This document shows, one piece after another, positions 53,374 to 63,019 of a stretch of DNA of 64,000 nucleotides; within the stretch, counting starts at the first letter, position 1, and every line of letters begins with the position of its first letter. The DNA is taken from contig NZ_CP041783.1 in the NCBI RefSeq assembly GCF_007567505.1, forward strand, positions 4,216,001 through 4,280,000. Direction: 5' to 3'. The notes beneath the pieces were generated by a model. The model was not told the DNA's origin and ran no database searches. It worked only from the letters and a program-made list of their open reading frames with translations. This stretch comes from Shewanella donghaensis (GTDB lineage: Bacteria > Pseudomonadota > Gammaproteobacteria > Enterobacterales > Shewanellaceae). Made by a program: the position numbers and the translations under genes.

Positions 53374-55296
53374 TTACTCTTCACTAGGAGACGGGTTGCA
53401 GACACCGGTACCGGTAAGCGCAATATGATTAAGGTTATTTTTAATTACTTTTGAACCGACATCATATGAGGTTTCTGGGCGGCTAATCAAATAGCCTTGA
53501 ACACAATTAATCCCCAGTTTTTTGATTAACTCAAATTGAGATGCAACTTCGACCCCTTCAGCAACCACTTTCAAATCTAAGGTCTTACCGAGGTCGCTTA
53601 TTGAATTTAAAATTTTCTCATATTTAGGGTTAATCGTTGCTTGATCAATAAATAATTTATCAATTTTAATTACATCAACAGGTAAGTTGGCCAATGTTGA
53701 AAGTGAACTAAAGCCGGTTCCGAAATCATCGATAGCAATTAACACACCTTGTTTACGTAGATTTTGTAGGTCGTTAATTATGGCTTCTGATGCATGAATT
53801 AAACATGATTCAGTAATTTCTAGTAATAAAGCTCTTGGCGGTAAACCTGTTTTACTCAAGGTATCCATAACCCAGTCATACAGTGGTATATGCTTTAATT
53901 GAACCCCAGAAATATTGACCGCCATCCGGACCTTATTCATGCCGGCATTATGCCATGCAGACATTTGACGACATGCTTCAAATAAAATCCAATTACCTAA
54001 CTCGAGTATGAGGTTTGAATCTTCAGCAATAGGGATAAATTCAGCTGGGGTAATCGGTCCTTCGACAGGGTGATTCCAGCGCACTAAGCATTCAAAGTAA
54101 TCGATACTGCAATCCTCAACACTCACAATGGGTTGGAAAGATAGAGTGAAGTTTTGTGCGGCCATAGCTAAACGCATTTCTTCTAATAAATAGTGGTAGC
54201 GTCGAAGTTTATTGCCCATTTCTGGCGAGTAAACACGGAAAATGCCTCGGCCATCAGTTTTGGCGCGATACATGGCAACATCGGCCATTTGCAGTAACGT
54301 ATTGGGGTTAGAAGCACTGTCAGGATAAACTGCGATACCTATACTGGCGCCAATTTTAATAATTTTATTGCCTAATACAAAATCACGTTCAATTTCTTGT
54401 AATACATTTTTAGCAACATCCACTGCACGATCATCATCTGTAATATCATCAATAAATATAGAAAACTCATCACCACCCAAGCGAGCTAAATTGAGTTCGA
54501 GATTTATTGAAGCCCCCACTTTGCTTAGGCCATGATTTCTTATAACAGTCGATAACCGGTTAGCGACTTGAATCAATACTTCATCACCAAAGCTATGACC
54601 AAAAGAGTCATTAACCTGTTTAAAACCATCTAAATCAATAAACAATAATGCTTGTTTTATACCTTCTTCTTGTGCCCGCTGTAACTGACTTGCTAGATGT
54701 TCTAGGTAAGCGTGACGATCGGCAAGGCCGGTAAGTTTATCTTGGAATATAGTAATTTGAGTGTCTATATTGTGTTGCTTTACATGCTTATTTAGCTCGT
54801 TTAAGGCGACACTAATTTGTGACAGTGTACTTTTAGAAGGGCCATTGGGGAGTTTAATCTTAAAGGTACTTAATAATTTGTCTGTTTCATTACTGATAAA
54901 ATCCAGTGATGCACTGTTTTTCCTATCAGATTTAGCTTTGATATAAAAAGGGATAAAACAGGCAAGAAAAAACATCAAAAGCAGCGGGACATTACTAAAC
55001 ATCATCATCGCCAGAAAAACATCTTTAACTTTTACTACGCTGAGTTCATCACCGGTGCGATCGAGTACGGCAAAGTAATGTTCTTTAGATTTAACAATGT
55101 CATTTTCTAAAAAAAGTAACGCTTCTAAACTCTCATTAATATCGACAACATTGGCGGCGTTTAGTGTCCTAAATTTATGATGAAAGTTTTCATTATCAAT
55201 GGCATCAAGTCCCTGACTAAAACTAATAACTAGTAGTATGTTCAACATCATAAAAAAGCTAATTATCATGAATATGAACTTGGTAATTTTAGTCAT
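53374..55296 (-). CDS. GGDEF-EAL dual-domain cyclic di-GMP protein
   Basis: This 640-residue protein has two N-terminal membrane helices (about 7-28 and 92-112) around a short periplasmic segment, a coiled linker, a GGDEF domain (signature RLGGDEF, with TGLADRHAYLEHL at its start) and an EAL domain. The GGDEF signature is intact while the RxxD I-site is absent. The EAL motif reads ECL in YFECLVRWNHP; this variant retains the catalytic Glu, and DDFGTGFSS, DVIKID and EGVE are intact, so phosphodiesterase activity is plausible. Ribosome binding site is weak. Confidence 0.94.
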   Translation of the reverse strand: MTKITKFIFMIISFFMMLNILLVISFSQGLDAIDNENFHHKFRTLNAANVVDINESLEALLFLENDIVKSKEHYFAVLDRTGDELSVVKVKDVFLAMMMFSNVPLLLMFFLACFIPFYIKAKSDRKNSASLDFISNETDKLLSTFKIKLPNGPSKSTLSQISVALNELNKHVKQHNIDTQITIFQDKLTGLADRHAYLEHLASQLQRAQEEGIKQALLFIDLDGFKQVNDSFGHSFGDEVLIQVANRLSTVIRNHGLSKVGASINLELNLARLGGDEFSIFIDDITDDDRAVDVAKNVLQEIERDFVLGNKIIKIGASIGIAVYPDSASNPNTLLQMADVAMYRAKTDGRGIFRVYSPEMGNKLRRYHYLLEEMRLAMAAQNFTLSFQPIVSVEDCSIDYFECLVRWNHPVEGPITPAEFIPIAEDSNLILELGNWILFEACRQMSAWHNAGMNKVRMAVNISGVQLKHIPLYDWVMDTLSKTGLPPRALLLEITESCLIHASEAIINDLQNLRKQGVLIAIDDFGTGFSSLSTLANLPVDVIKIDKLFIDQATINPKYEKILNSISDLGKTLDLKVVAEGVEVASQFELIKKLGINCVQGYLISRPETSYDVGSKVIKNNLNHIALTGTGVCNPSPSEE

Positions 55297-56032
55297 AGAA
55301 TTTCTTAATCAAAGTCTCAAAGTAAGTTCAGGTTTGTTCGTTTTTAGTTTTGTGTAGGTGGCATATTTGTTTCATGGTTGTAACGGTGTGATTATAGGCT
55401 CTATGTAGGGTGCTTACAACTACTTTGGGGCGTTACACTTGTTAATAAAATGAGTAAATTTAATGGATTAGAGGTAAGTGGCTATATTTAAAATGCAGAG
55501 ATACACCATTAATTATATAAACAAAATTAATGCGGAGGTGTTGATTTTAGCTTAACGATAGAGCCATTGTAGTCGCTTATAAAGCCAACATTGCTATCCC
55601 AGTTTATGGCAAACGGTAGCTTTAGTTAGGGCGTTTTTAATTCCAGTATGGCCTAAAATTCTTGTTGATAATTGCTTGCTACGGCTTTTTTATATAAGTG
55701 GTTTTATTTACTTTAGAGTAATAGTTCTCTTTTTAGTCAACTATGATGACTATAATTTTTTTGAGTAAAGAAGTCTGTTCTTAATCGTACATTTTACGGC
55801 GCTTAACTTGCTGTTAGCTTAGTCAGAAACTATTGGGGTTACAGATACTTGAAAACCTTTAATTTGTAACTTCTATTTTTGTCATCAATCTGTCTCAATT
55901 TCACGCTAATTTAGTCAATTAGGTTTATTGTGCATTACGTGGTTGATAGCTTGTGTGAACAAAATAGCTAGTGTGATAAATATAACGAATGTGAATATTA
56001 AAATAACCATATCTCGATAGGACAACAGACTA
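55297..56032. other. 736-bp region with a possible gene remnant
   Basis: No intact gene. On the minus strand 55527-55622 reads as a 30-residue coding-like fragment (with NWDSNVGFISDYNGS) ending in a stop, without an upstream start in frame. It may be the tail of a decayed gene. The rest is AT-rich promoter sequence for the flanking divergent genes. Confidence 0.4.
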
Positions 56033-56824
56033 ATGACTACATGGGTATTACTTAGAGGCTTGATGCGTGATAGCCGTCATTGGTATGGCTTTGATGATTT
56101 AATCAAAGAACATGGCATTGAGGTGCTGACACCTGATGTGACAGGTAATGGTACTCTTGGTGATTTAACAAGTCCGCTGACTATTGAAGAATATGCTGAT
56201 GATGTGTGGCGCCAAATTGATGCGCAAGTGTGCGAAGATACTCAATGTAGCCTTATCGGGGTGTCGATGGGCGGTATGCTTGCGCTTGAAATGGCCAAAC
56301 AGCGACCACAAAAAATTAACCAAGTTGTGATGATTAATTCCAGTGCGGGTAATGTTTCTCCATGGTATCAACGCTTTCAAGTTATCCCGTTAATAAAAGC
56401 CATTGGTCGAGCGAATTGGCGAATTATTCTAGATAAATTGAGATTGAGTCGAAAAGGAAGATTACAACGGGCACATCTCAATTTTGTTGAATCATGTACC
56501 TTAAACTACACCACAATGTTTAAGGGAACAGATGAATTGGTATTAGCCGACTGGAGCCTAATGCGCCGCGAAAACCATACGAGTATTGTTAATGGCGCAA
56601 GGCAACTATTGGCTGCGGCTAAGTTTAGCTGCCCTAAAAATATTGCTGCAGAGGTTTTTATTATTGCCGCAAATCAAGATAACTTAGCTAATCCTAAGTG
56701 CAGCGAAGCTTTGGCGAGTTTCTATCAAACGAAACTTATGCGTGTGGAAAATGGCGGACATGATGTGACCCTAGACCAACCTGAGTATGTGCTGTCGTTA
56801 TTGCAAAAAATATTACCGCGTTAA
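56033..56824 (+). CDS. Alpha/beta hydrolase
   Basis: This 263-residue cytosolic protein has a canonical alpha/beta-hydrolase fold. The early strand has WVLLRGLMRDSRHWYGFDDL (the oxyanion HG position reads RG), the nucleophile elbow is GVSMGGMLALEMA, and a C-terminal NGGHDVTLDQPEYV supplies the catalytic His; the acid is probably in AANQDNLANP. The layout resembles BioH/MhpC-type esterases, but the substrate is unknown. The ribosome binding site (AGGAC) is 10 bases before the ATG. Confidence 0.9.
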   Translation: MTTWVLLRGLMRDSRHWYGFDDLIKEHGIEVLTPDVTGNGTLGDLTSPLTIEEYADDVWRQIDAQVCEDTQCSLIGVSMGGMLALEMAKQRPQKINQVVMINSSAGNVSPWYQRFQVIPLIKAIGRANWRIILDKLRLSRKGRLQRAHLNFVESCTLNYTTMFKGTDELVLADWSLMRRENHTSIVNGARQLLAAAKFSCPKNIAAEVFIIAANQDNLANPKCSEALASFYQTKLMRVENGGHDVTLDQPEYVLSLLQKILPR

Positions 56825-57013
56825 TCGTAATCTTAGTCTTAGTCGATGACTAATGAGTCATCATTCAGTGCTGTGATCGCAGCCTTTAATATCCAGATTT
56901 TACTAAAAATGGTATTTATCAATATTCCATTTAACGAGCTGTGTTTGAGATAACGGTTTATATTTTAAAAACCAGTATAATCATGCTTAAGCCTATCAAT
57001 CGTGGAAAAAGCT

Positions 57014-57394
57014 GTGCTGACAAAATTAATCGTAACCTTATTAGTGATACTTGCTTGCGTGATGTATATACGTAGCGGTCGCGCGAAAAAAGAATCGCCG
57101 GCATTAGTTTCAATGGGCAGTGATTCTTCGCCGTTATTTTCTAAATTGATTATATATCCGATGATCGCGGTTTCTATGTTGGCGACAGCCGCCTTTTGGG
57201 GCTGGTCATGGTATGACGATAATACGATCGTGGAAGTCACTATCTCATCGCCAGTTGAAGCCATGTCAACCACTTACCAAGTGCGCAAAAAAGATATCGA
57301 AGCGCAGCGGATCACCACTATTGATGGCATTCAAATCCGCTTGTCAAATCAAGAACGTATAACGGTAGCATCTTCATCTGTGGAGCTTCCTTAA
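57014..57394 (+). CDS. Hypothetical two-helix membrane protein
   Basis: This protein of about 126 residues has two membrane helices (about 2-17 and 45-63) and a soluble C-terminal domain of about 60 residues (VEVTISSPVEAMSTTYQVRKKDIEAQRITTIDG) likely to face the periplasm. The start is GTG at 57014 with GGAAAAA upstream; a GTG at 57002 is an alternative. No family recognised. It is convergent with the lysR gene, ending 11 bp from it. Confidence 0.7.
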   Translation: MLTKLIVTLLVILACVMYIRSGRAKKESPALVSMGSDSSPLFSKLIIYPMIAVSMLATAAFWGWSWYDDNTIVEVTISSPVEAMSTTYQVRKKDIEAQRITTIDGIQIRLSNQERITVASSSVELP

Positions 57395-57405
57395 GCTCAA
57401 ATTAC

Positions 57406-58329
57406 TTAACAGGTATTCTTTTTCGCGCCGTGTATTGAGGTCTGTTGCCATTGCTGACAAAAGGCCATAAAGCTTTTAAGCAGCGGATTTTGATATTTAT
57501 CTTTATGTACCAATAGCCAAAAGGTCCGTGGCATTTCAATCGGGGGTTTGTGTAAGTTAACTCGGCCACTTTCAACCGCATATCGGGCCGCTAATGTCGA
57601 TAAACACCCCAAACCTAAGCCTGCAGATACGCTGCTAATTAGTGCCTCTGTGGTATTAAGCTCAAATGCCAGCTGCCACTTGTCTAGCTTTGGTGCCAAA
57701 GTATTGATAAAGCATTCTCTTGAGCCTGAGCCTGCCTCTCTTAACACCCATTGATTACTTTCTAAGTCTGCCACAGTTGGTTTAGTACACCTTGCTAATG
57801 GGTGATCTGCAGCGCTAATAATGCACATTTGATCATGACTAAATGGAATCGAGATAAGATCTGGGTGATGGTTTTCGCTTTCAATCAAGGCCACATCTAA
57901 TTCAAAGTCTAATAGCTTTTGGCAAATAGAGGCTGAATTTGAAATAGTTAAACTCTGTGAAAAGTGTTGCTGTTGTAGTCTAAATTGACTCAATAAATAG
58001 GGACTCAGGTGATTGCCGATAGTGTCACTACTGCCCAATCTTAGTTGCCCAGTTAAAGCTTGATTATCATCAAATAACTTATGGATATGCTTAGCACGAT
58101 TTAATAACTCATCAGCAAGAGGTAATAATTTTTTTCCTTCTTGATTAAGCACCAGTCGATTGTTTACGCGATCAAATAAAGGATGACCTAGGTGCTTTTC
58201 AAGTTCAGCTAATGCCATGCTAACGGCGGCTTTAGATAAGAATAGTTTCTCAGCTGCTGCTGTCAGGGTTTTATGTTGAGTAATGGAGTTGAAAACATTG
58301 AGCTGCTTAAAAGAGATGTTCATCGCCAT
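57406..58329 (-). CDS. LysR-family regulator, probably of the adjacent tehA-like gene
   Basis: This 307-residue regulator has an N-terminal winged helix (about 1-65; TLTAAAEKLFLSKAAVSMALAELEKHLGHPLFDRVNNRLVL) and an effector domain with LREAGSGSRECF, common in CysB/CbbR/YeiE-type LysR proteins. It is divergent from the TehA-family transporter gene with a 177-bp shared promoter region, so it probably controls that gene. The effector is unknown. Confidence 0.9.
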   Translation of the reverse strand: MAMNISFKQLNVFNSITQHKTLTAAAEKLFLSKAAVSMALAELEKHLGHPLFDRVNNRLVLNQEGKKLLPLADELLNRAKHIHKLFDDNQALTGQLRLGSSDTIGNHLSPYLLSQFRLQQQHFSQSLTISNSASICQKLLDFELDVALIESENHHPDLISIPFSHDQMCIISAADHPLARCTKPTVADLESNQWVLREAGSGSRECFINTLAPKLDKWQLAFELNTTEALISSVSAGLGLGCLSTLAARYAVESGRVNLHKPPIEMPRTFWLLVHKDKYQNPLLKSFMAFCQQWQQTSIHGAKKNTC

Positions 58330-58506
58330 TCTGCCTTCTATCTTTCAATATTACGTTTAGTTTTTCTTAACCTTTGTTTTTAATTATTGGATGTATTCGA
58401 ACGAACAGCAAGAGTAAAATCAACTCAAGTTTAAAACAGTTAAACAATTTGAAAATGCTGGTTCAATCGTTGATGTATCCACCGACAGAGCTAAGTTGAG
58501 GTCACT

Positions 58507-59475
58507 ATGATAAACATTGCTAAACGTAAACTAATGGCAACCCCTACACCTATGGCAGGTTTAGCACTAGGTATTGCAAGCTTGGGTTGGTGTTGGGAAA
58601 ATCTCGCAGACCTACAAGGTTATGGCCAGTGGTGCAGTGCAGTTATAGCCAGTGTGTTATTGGGGATTCTTGGGGGGAAATTTTTGTTGTTATCTCATAC
58701 TTTAAAGGACGACCTAGCTCATCCTGTTGTGGGTAGCGTGGTACCAACATTCGCTATGGCAACCATGGTGGTGTCTAATTCTCTTGGGCAATTTTATCCT
58801 CAAGCCGGTGATGCTTTATGGCTATTTGCTGTTGGACTTCATATCGTATTTCTGATTAGCTTTTTATATCATCGCGCTAAAGTGTTCGAATTACATCATA
58901 TGGTGCCAAGCTGGTTTGTGCCGCCAGTGGGCATTATTGTCGCTGATGTGTCATTTTCTGGGAACCCGCAATTAACACTTGTTGCTCATGCTGCATTAGC
59001 CTTCGGTATGCTTGCTTATGCAGTGATGTTGCCAATGATGATTTATCGATTATTGTTTACCCATGAAGTGCCTGATGCTGCTAAACCGACATTGGCCATT
59101 TTAGCCGCTCCTGCAAGCTTATCGTTAGCAGGGTACTTAACTGTTACAGCGACACCATCACCGATTATTATTGCTTTGTTGTTTGGCATTGCAGTACTCA
59201 TGACCAGTATCATTTACTTAGCCTTCTTCAAGTTATTAACCCTACCTTTTAGCCCAGGCTATGCTGCATTTACTTTTCCGATGGTGATTGGTGCGACGGC
59301 ATTATTTAACATGGTTACTTGGATGGAAAGCATCAATATGGCAGAACAGTATATTCAACAAGTGCGCGTACTTGCCACCATCGAATTATCGATAGCGACA
59401 GTGGTAGTGGTATATGTGGCAGCGCGTTATATCCATTTCTATCAGCCGCTTCGTAATAAAACGGCACTAACTTAA
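58507..59475 (+). CDS. TehA/SLAC1-family channel or exporter
   Basis: This 322-residue inner-membrane protein has ten predicted helices in the TehA/SLAC1 quasi-fivefold arrangement. The family phrases TPMAGLALGIASLG (N-terminal) and HPVVGSVVPTFAMATMVVSNSLG are present, as is VPPVGIIVADVSFSG. Homologues act as anion channels, as tellurite-resistance proteins or as C4-dicarboxylate carriers; substrate is not predictable. GAGG lies 5 bases before the ATG. The divergent LysR regulator probably governs it. The stop codon lies in the first unit of a 17-bp tandem repeat. Confidence 0.88.
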   Translation: MINIAKRKLMATPTPMAGLALGIASLGWCWENLADLQGYGQWCSAVIASVLLGILGGKFLLLSHTLKDDLAHPVVGSVVPTFAMATMVVSNSLGQFYPQAGDALWLFAVGLHIVFLISFLYHRAKVFELHHMVPSWFVPPVGIIVADVSFSGNPQLTLVAHAALAFGMLAYAVMLPMMIYRLLFTHEVPDAAKPTLAILAAPASLSLAGYLTVTATPSPIIIALLFGIAVLMTSIIYLAFFKLLTLPFSPGYAAFTFPMVIGATALFNMVTWMESINMAEQYIQQVRVLATIELSIATVVVVYVAARYIHFYQPLRNKTALT

Positions 59476-59523
59476 TTAAATAGTACAGTTAATTAAATAG
59501 TACAGATAAATAAATAGTACAGA
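59473..59523. repeat. 17-bp tandem repeat, three copies starting at the tehA-like stop codon
   Basis: Unit TAATTAAATAGTACAGW: copies 1 and 2 differ at one base, copy 3 at one or two, and a decayed fourth copy follows. The first unit begins exactly with the TAA stop of the upstream gene. Confidence 0.93.
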
Positions 59524-59601
59524 TAAATAGAATAAATAATGAATAGAAGCATCATTTACATCCGTTTAAATGACTATCTTCGCTGCCATTTATTGTGCAA
59601 T

Positions 59602-61953
59602 TTACAGAGGGTTAATGACCAGCTTATGTTCAATCTCTAAAGGCAGTAAAGGGGTGTGGTCATTACGAACATATTGCTTATAGCCGCTTCGATAATAGGG
59701 TGACAATGGATGGCCTGACTGACCGCCAGGAATACTCATGATGGCATCTTGTTCATTACCAGGTTGCACAATAAAACGCTGTGATGCACCAAAGGATTCA
59801 CGCTGAACTGCTGGCATGAAGCTGTCGCCGTAACCTTGCACCGATGGCATGTCTAGCCATTGACTCAGCAAGGGCATTTGTTTAGAAAATGGATGCTTAA
59901 TAGCAAGCCTATTAACCTCTCCCCAGCGCAAGTCGCTCAAGTTATTCTCTTCACTGTGTTGATCTAATAATCTTGTTCTAGCTTGTTGGTATGCGCTAAT
60001 AGCAAAATCATCCCAGTTGTTGTGCTGTGTTGGTAACCAACTTTGTGGTTGCTGTTGAATGAGTTGCCACATCGGTGTTTCTAAAACACTTTTTATCACT
60101 GATAAGCCGCTGTCTTGCAGTGTTAATTGAGTTTCAATCGGCGCAAAAGTATTATCTATCATCGTCGTTCTAAAATGTCTGACTAAGGTATAGCCGACAG
60201 AGTCAGCACAAGCACAATTGCCCCACTGGTTGATAAATTTTATATCTTCAGCAAAGGCCTTAGGTTGTTGGCTGAGTAATGTCAGCAAGTATTTTTGCCA
60301 AGGTTGTAGAAACCTGGCTTCATTATCGAGTTGTAGGTTAAAAAAGTCGCTTTCGTTAAATTGCTCTTGTTCATGCAATCGGTCACGAATTTGTTCAGCA
60401 CGCGCACCAAGGGCATAACCACCATCGCCAAATTCAGCTAAGTCACGTGTTGAGATGACTCGTGAGTTTGCGGTCCAAATTCGGTGATCTTGTGGGTTAA
60501 TAAAACTTGGAGACGCTATTCTTTGCTGCTGCCACGCTTGGGTCTGAACCTCTTGTGGAACTTGTGCGGTATTAGCTGGGTTGGAACGTGCTGGCAAAGC
60601 ACCAGCAATTTTCCAACCCGCATTGCCCTTACTATCAACAATAAGCATGTTTTGTGCGGGTATTCCTATACTACTGGCGAGTAGGGCAGCTTCATCAACT
60701 GAGGTTGCTTGTTCAAGCGACAGCAGCGTCATATTAACGGCAAAATCTTGGTGAGCGACCCACGCTAGGGCATAATTTTTATTATTAATGCTTTTTATTG
60801 GGCCAAACTCTGTGACTTGCACAGTATGCATAATTTCTGATTCTGGTAATTGAATTGGCTCATATTCAATGTTAATTTCAGTATTATCGTCAATCTCCAC
60901 CCAGTCTGCAGTATCGACATAGCTATTAGTGAAACCCCAAGCCAGCTTGCCATTAGAACCGACAACAATAGCAGGTGCACCTGGCAGGGAGACGCCTGTT
61001 ACCTGCGCCATGCTACTTTTCGAAGGCGTTTTATCTGTATTGTCTGTATTAAGAGGGTAATTCAGTTGAGCTCGATACCAAATAATCGGCACTGCAAATG
61101 AAAGGTGCATATCGTCGGATAGCATCGCATGGCCAGATTGCGTCAACTGACCCGTAACAGCCCAGTTATTACTGCCCACTTCTAATGGTTCAGGGATCTC
61201 GGTGATAGTGGCTTGGGCTAAAAGCTGAGACTCTAGCTCTGGAATGTTGCCCTCGTAATAAGGTACTTGGCTGTAATCTAGGGAGACTTGGTGATGACTA
61301 GCTTGTGTAATGAACTCAAGCATCTCTTGTCCAAAAGCATCTTGCAGCTGAGTTAAGGCCATATCGCGCTTGATTGTATTACCTTGTAAATCAAGGTACA
61401 TGCTGTAAATCACCAATATACTGTCTGTTTCATGCCAAGGACGTGGTATTGAGCTAGTGAGTAAATATTCAAACGATGACAAGTTTTGATCATTTAACGC
61501 AGCATTCACCCCTTTGGTATAGGCTGTAAGCGTATTTTTTTCGATTAATGGTAAGCCGTCAAAAATGGTTTGGGATCGTTTTCGGAGTTGGTGGAAACGT
61601 CGACTCTTATCTCTTTCAAGCGCCATAGGGCCAAATATTTCAGATAATTCACCAGCCGCATTACGACGTAATAAGTCCATTTGAAAGAAACGATCTTGGC
61701 TGTGGGCGTACCCAAGCGCATATGATGCATCAAGGCGACTATTTGCTGTGATGATGGCGCTTCCAAGCTGATCACGTTCAATGGTGACTTTAGAAGAGAT
61801 ATCTTTGCTACTAATCTGAGCATTTAGGTCTGGCATACTTAGACGTAACACAGCGTAAATAGCCAGCAATGTCAGCATGAATAGCAAAACGATGATGGTT
61901 ACAGTGTATTGAGTAATTTTTGATTGCAGCACCTTGGCAAGGCTAATAGACAT
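59602..61953 (-). CDS. Penicillin acylase-family Ntn hydrolase
   Basis: This 783-residue amidase has an N-terminal membrane anchor (about 16-37) and is probably periplasmic. It is expected to self-cleave before Ser261 (motif VGSNNWAV), freeing the nucleophilic Ser of the beta-chain. Conserved supporting features are RDQLGSAIITA (N-terminal A-chain), GYAHSQDRFFQMDLLRR, and SLPGAPAIVVGSNGKLAWGFTNSYVD, with the oxyanion Asn region downstream. This family includes beta-lactam acylases and acyl-homoserine-lactone acylases (QuiP/PvdQ); which applies here cannot be read from sequence. Ribosome binding site AGGAC is about 10 bases from the ATG. Confidence 0.92.
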   Translation of the reverse strand: MSISLAKVLQSKITQYTVTIIVLLFMLTLLAIYAVLRLSMPDLNAQISSKDISSKVTIERDQLGSAIITANSRLDASYALGYAHSQDRFFQMDLLRRNAAGELSEIFGPMALERDKSRRFHQLRKRSQTIFDGLPLIEKNTLTAYTKGVNAALNDQNLSSFEYLLTSSIPRPWHETDSILVIYSMYLDLQGNTIKRDMALTQLQDAFGQEMLEFITQASHHQVSLDYSQVPYYEGNIPELESQLLAQATITEIPEPLEVGSNNWAVTGQLTQSGHAMLSDDMHLSFAVPIIWYRAQLNYPLNTDNTDKTPSKSSMAQVTGVSLPGAPAIVVGSNGKLAWGFTNSYVDTADWVEIDDNTEINIEYEPIQLPESEIMHTVQVTEFGPIKSINNKNYALAWVAHQDFAVNMTLLSLEQATSVDEAALLASSIGIPAQNMLIVDSKGNAGWKIAGALPARSNPANTAQVPQEVQTQAWQQQRIASPSFINPQDHRIWTANSRVISTRDLAEFGDGGYALGARAEQIRDRLHEQEQFNESDFFNLQLDNEARFLQPWQKYLLTLLSQQPKAFAEDIKFINQWGNCACADSVGYTLVRHFRTTMIDNTFAPIETQLTLQDSGLSVIKSVLETPMWQLIQQQPQSWLPTQHNNWDDFAISAYQQARTRLLDQHSEENNLSDLRWGEVNRLAIKHPFSKQMPLLSQWLDMPSVQGYGDSFMPAVQRESFGASQRFIVQPGNEQDAIMSIPGGQSGHPLSPYYRSGYKQYVRNDHTPLLPLEIEHKLVINPL

Positions 61954-62161
61954 TTTTGACGGTCCTAAAGAATATTGCCGTCTATCATAACCAAGGTTAC
62001 TACTTTGTTAACAGCACTTTATGGATAGAGTTTACATTTAAAGAGAGAATAGGATTAGAAGAATTGCAGGATGCGTTAGCAGCTCAGGTGGTTTTAATCC
62101 TTTGAACTGCTTAACTATTGAGAATGAGGCGGTTTTAATTGCTCACACAAATAAAAACTGT

Positions 62162-62881
62162 CTAATGGCTGTTATTCACTTTAGCTTTAAACTTAGCCTT
62201 GGTCTCGTCGTTGGCTTTGTTATACCAATAGTCGAGCATTTCAGTTATTTCTGCCTGATCTTCAGCGATAGTTTTTGGGGCTTTTACAATAGGCTGAGTC
62301 GTTGAGGTGGTTGCCACTACCGCTGCTGCAACCGCAGCTGGGGCCGTTATTGTTTGGGAGACAGGGGTTGTTATCGATTCAGAGGATGGTTTCATGACTG
62401 TTTCTGAAATACTCGCCATGGCAGCAGGCTGATTAGTGAGGTTATATTCGTTAATCTCTAGCTGGTATTCACGCCCAAGTTGCAGGCCTTCTTTTTTTAA
62501 TAATCCTTGTTCAAAATTCACCGGTTTATTTTGGCTATTTACCAGCGTGAATTTGGGAGATTGATTAAAACTATTGGCATTATTTTTATTGCGAATATTA
62601 GGTAATGAGATTTCATAGCGTTCATCTTGAGCATTAAACTTTAGGATGACAGCTTCAGATTTAAATTGGGTTTGTGTGCCATGATCACGGTAATAAGTCA
62701 GGTAACGAAAGACCAGTTGGTTTTCACCTTCCACAAGCGGTACTTCATCGTCAAATGTTTTTTCTTGGCCATTTAATACAATAACTTCAACACTATTGGG
62801 AATGTCTAATACGCCAGCGGCTAATGCAAATGGCGTAGTCAGAATGGTGAGTAATCCGATTGAAAGCTGTCTTAGTTTCAT
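62162..62881 (-). CDS. DUF2057 exported protein (YccT-like)
   Basis: This 239-residue protein has a Sec signal peptide (MKLRQLSIGLLTILTTPFALAA), a beta-rich domain (VLDIPNSVEVIVLNGQE, LVEGENQLVFRYLTYYRD), and a C-terminal amphipathic helix (AEITEMLDYWYNKANDETKAKFKAKV) typical of the DUF2057 family. An Ala/Thr/Val-rich low-complexity linker (about 155-205) separates the two. Function is unknown; E. coli YccT is linked to curli control. The ATG at 62881 with AGGGAA is preferred over an upstream in-frame ATG. Confidence 0.9.
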   Translation of the reverse strand: MKLRQLSIGLLTILTTPFALAAGVLDIPNSVEVIVLNGQEKTFDDEVPLVEGENQLVFRYLTYYRDHGTQTQFKSEAVILKFNAQDERYEISLPNIRNKNNANSFNQSPKFTLVNSQNKPVNFEQGLLKKEGLQLGREYQLEINEYNLTNQPAAMASISETVMKPSSESITTPVSQTITAPAAVAAAVVATTSTTQPIVKAPKTIAEDQAEITEMLDYWYNKANDETKAKFKAKVNNSH

Positions 62882-63019
62882 TGTATTCCCTGTCTCGTTT
62901 CTAAAGGTGTGCAAAAGTTGAATATCTTATTAGCTGGTGCTTCTTTTCAAAGCGTGAGCAACACATCTAAGTTATAGCAAACAAGTTATAGCAAACCTAC
63001 TATCGATTACAAAAATCAG

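Noticed and set aside
55540-55640. Integron attC site suggested by GCTTAAC and GTTAGGG motifs
   Set aside because: The two motifs are not complementary in the way attC core sites require, the inner arms do not pair, and no integrase or cassette array is present.
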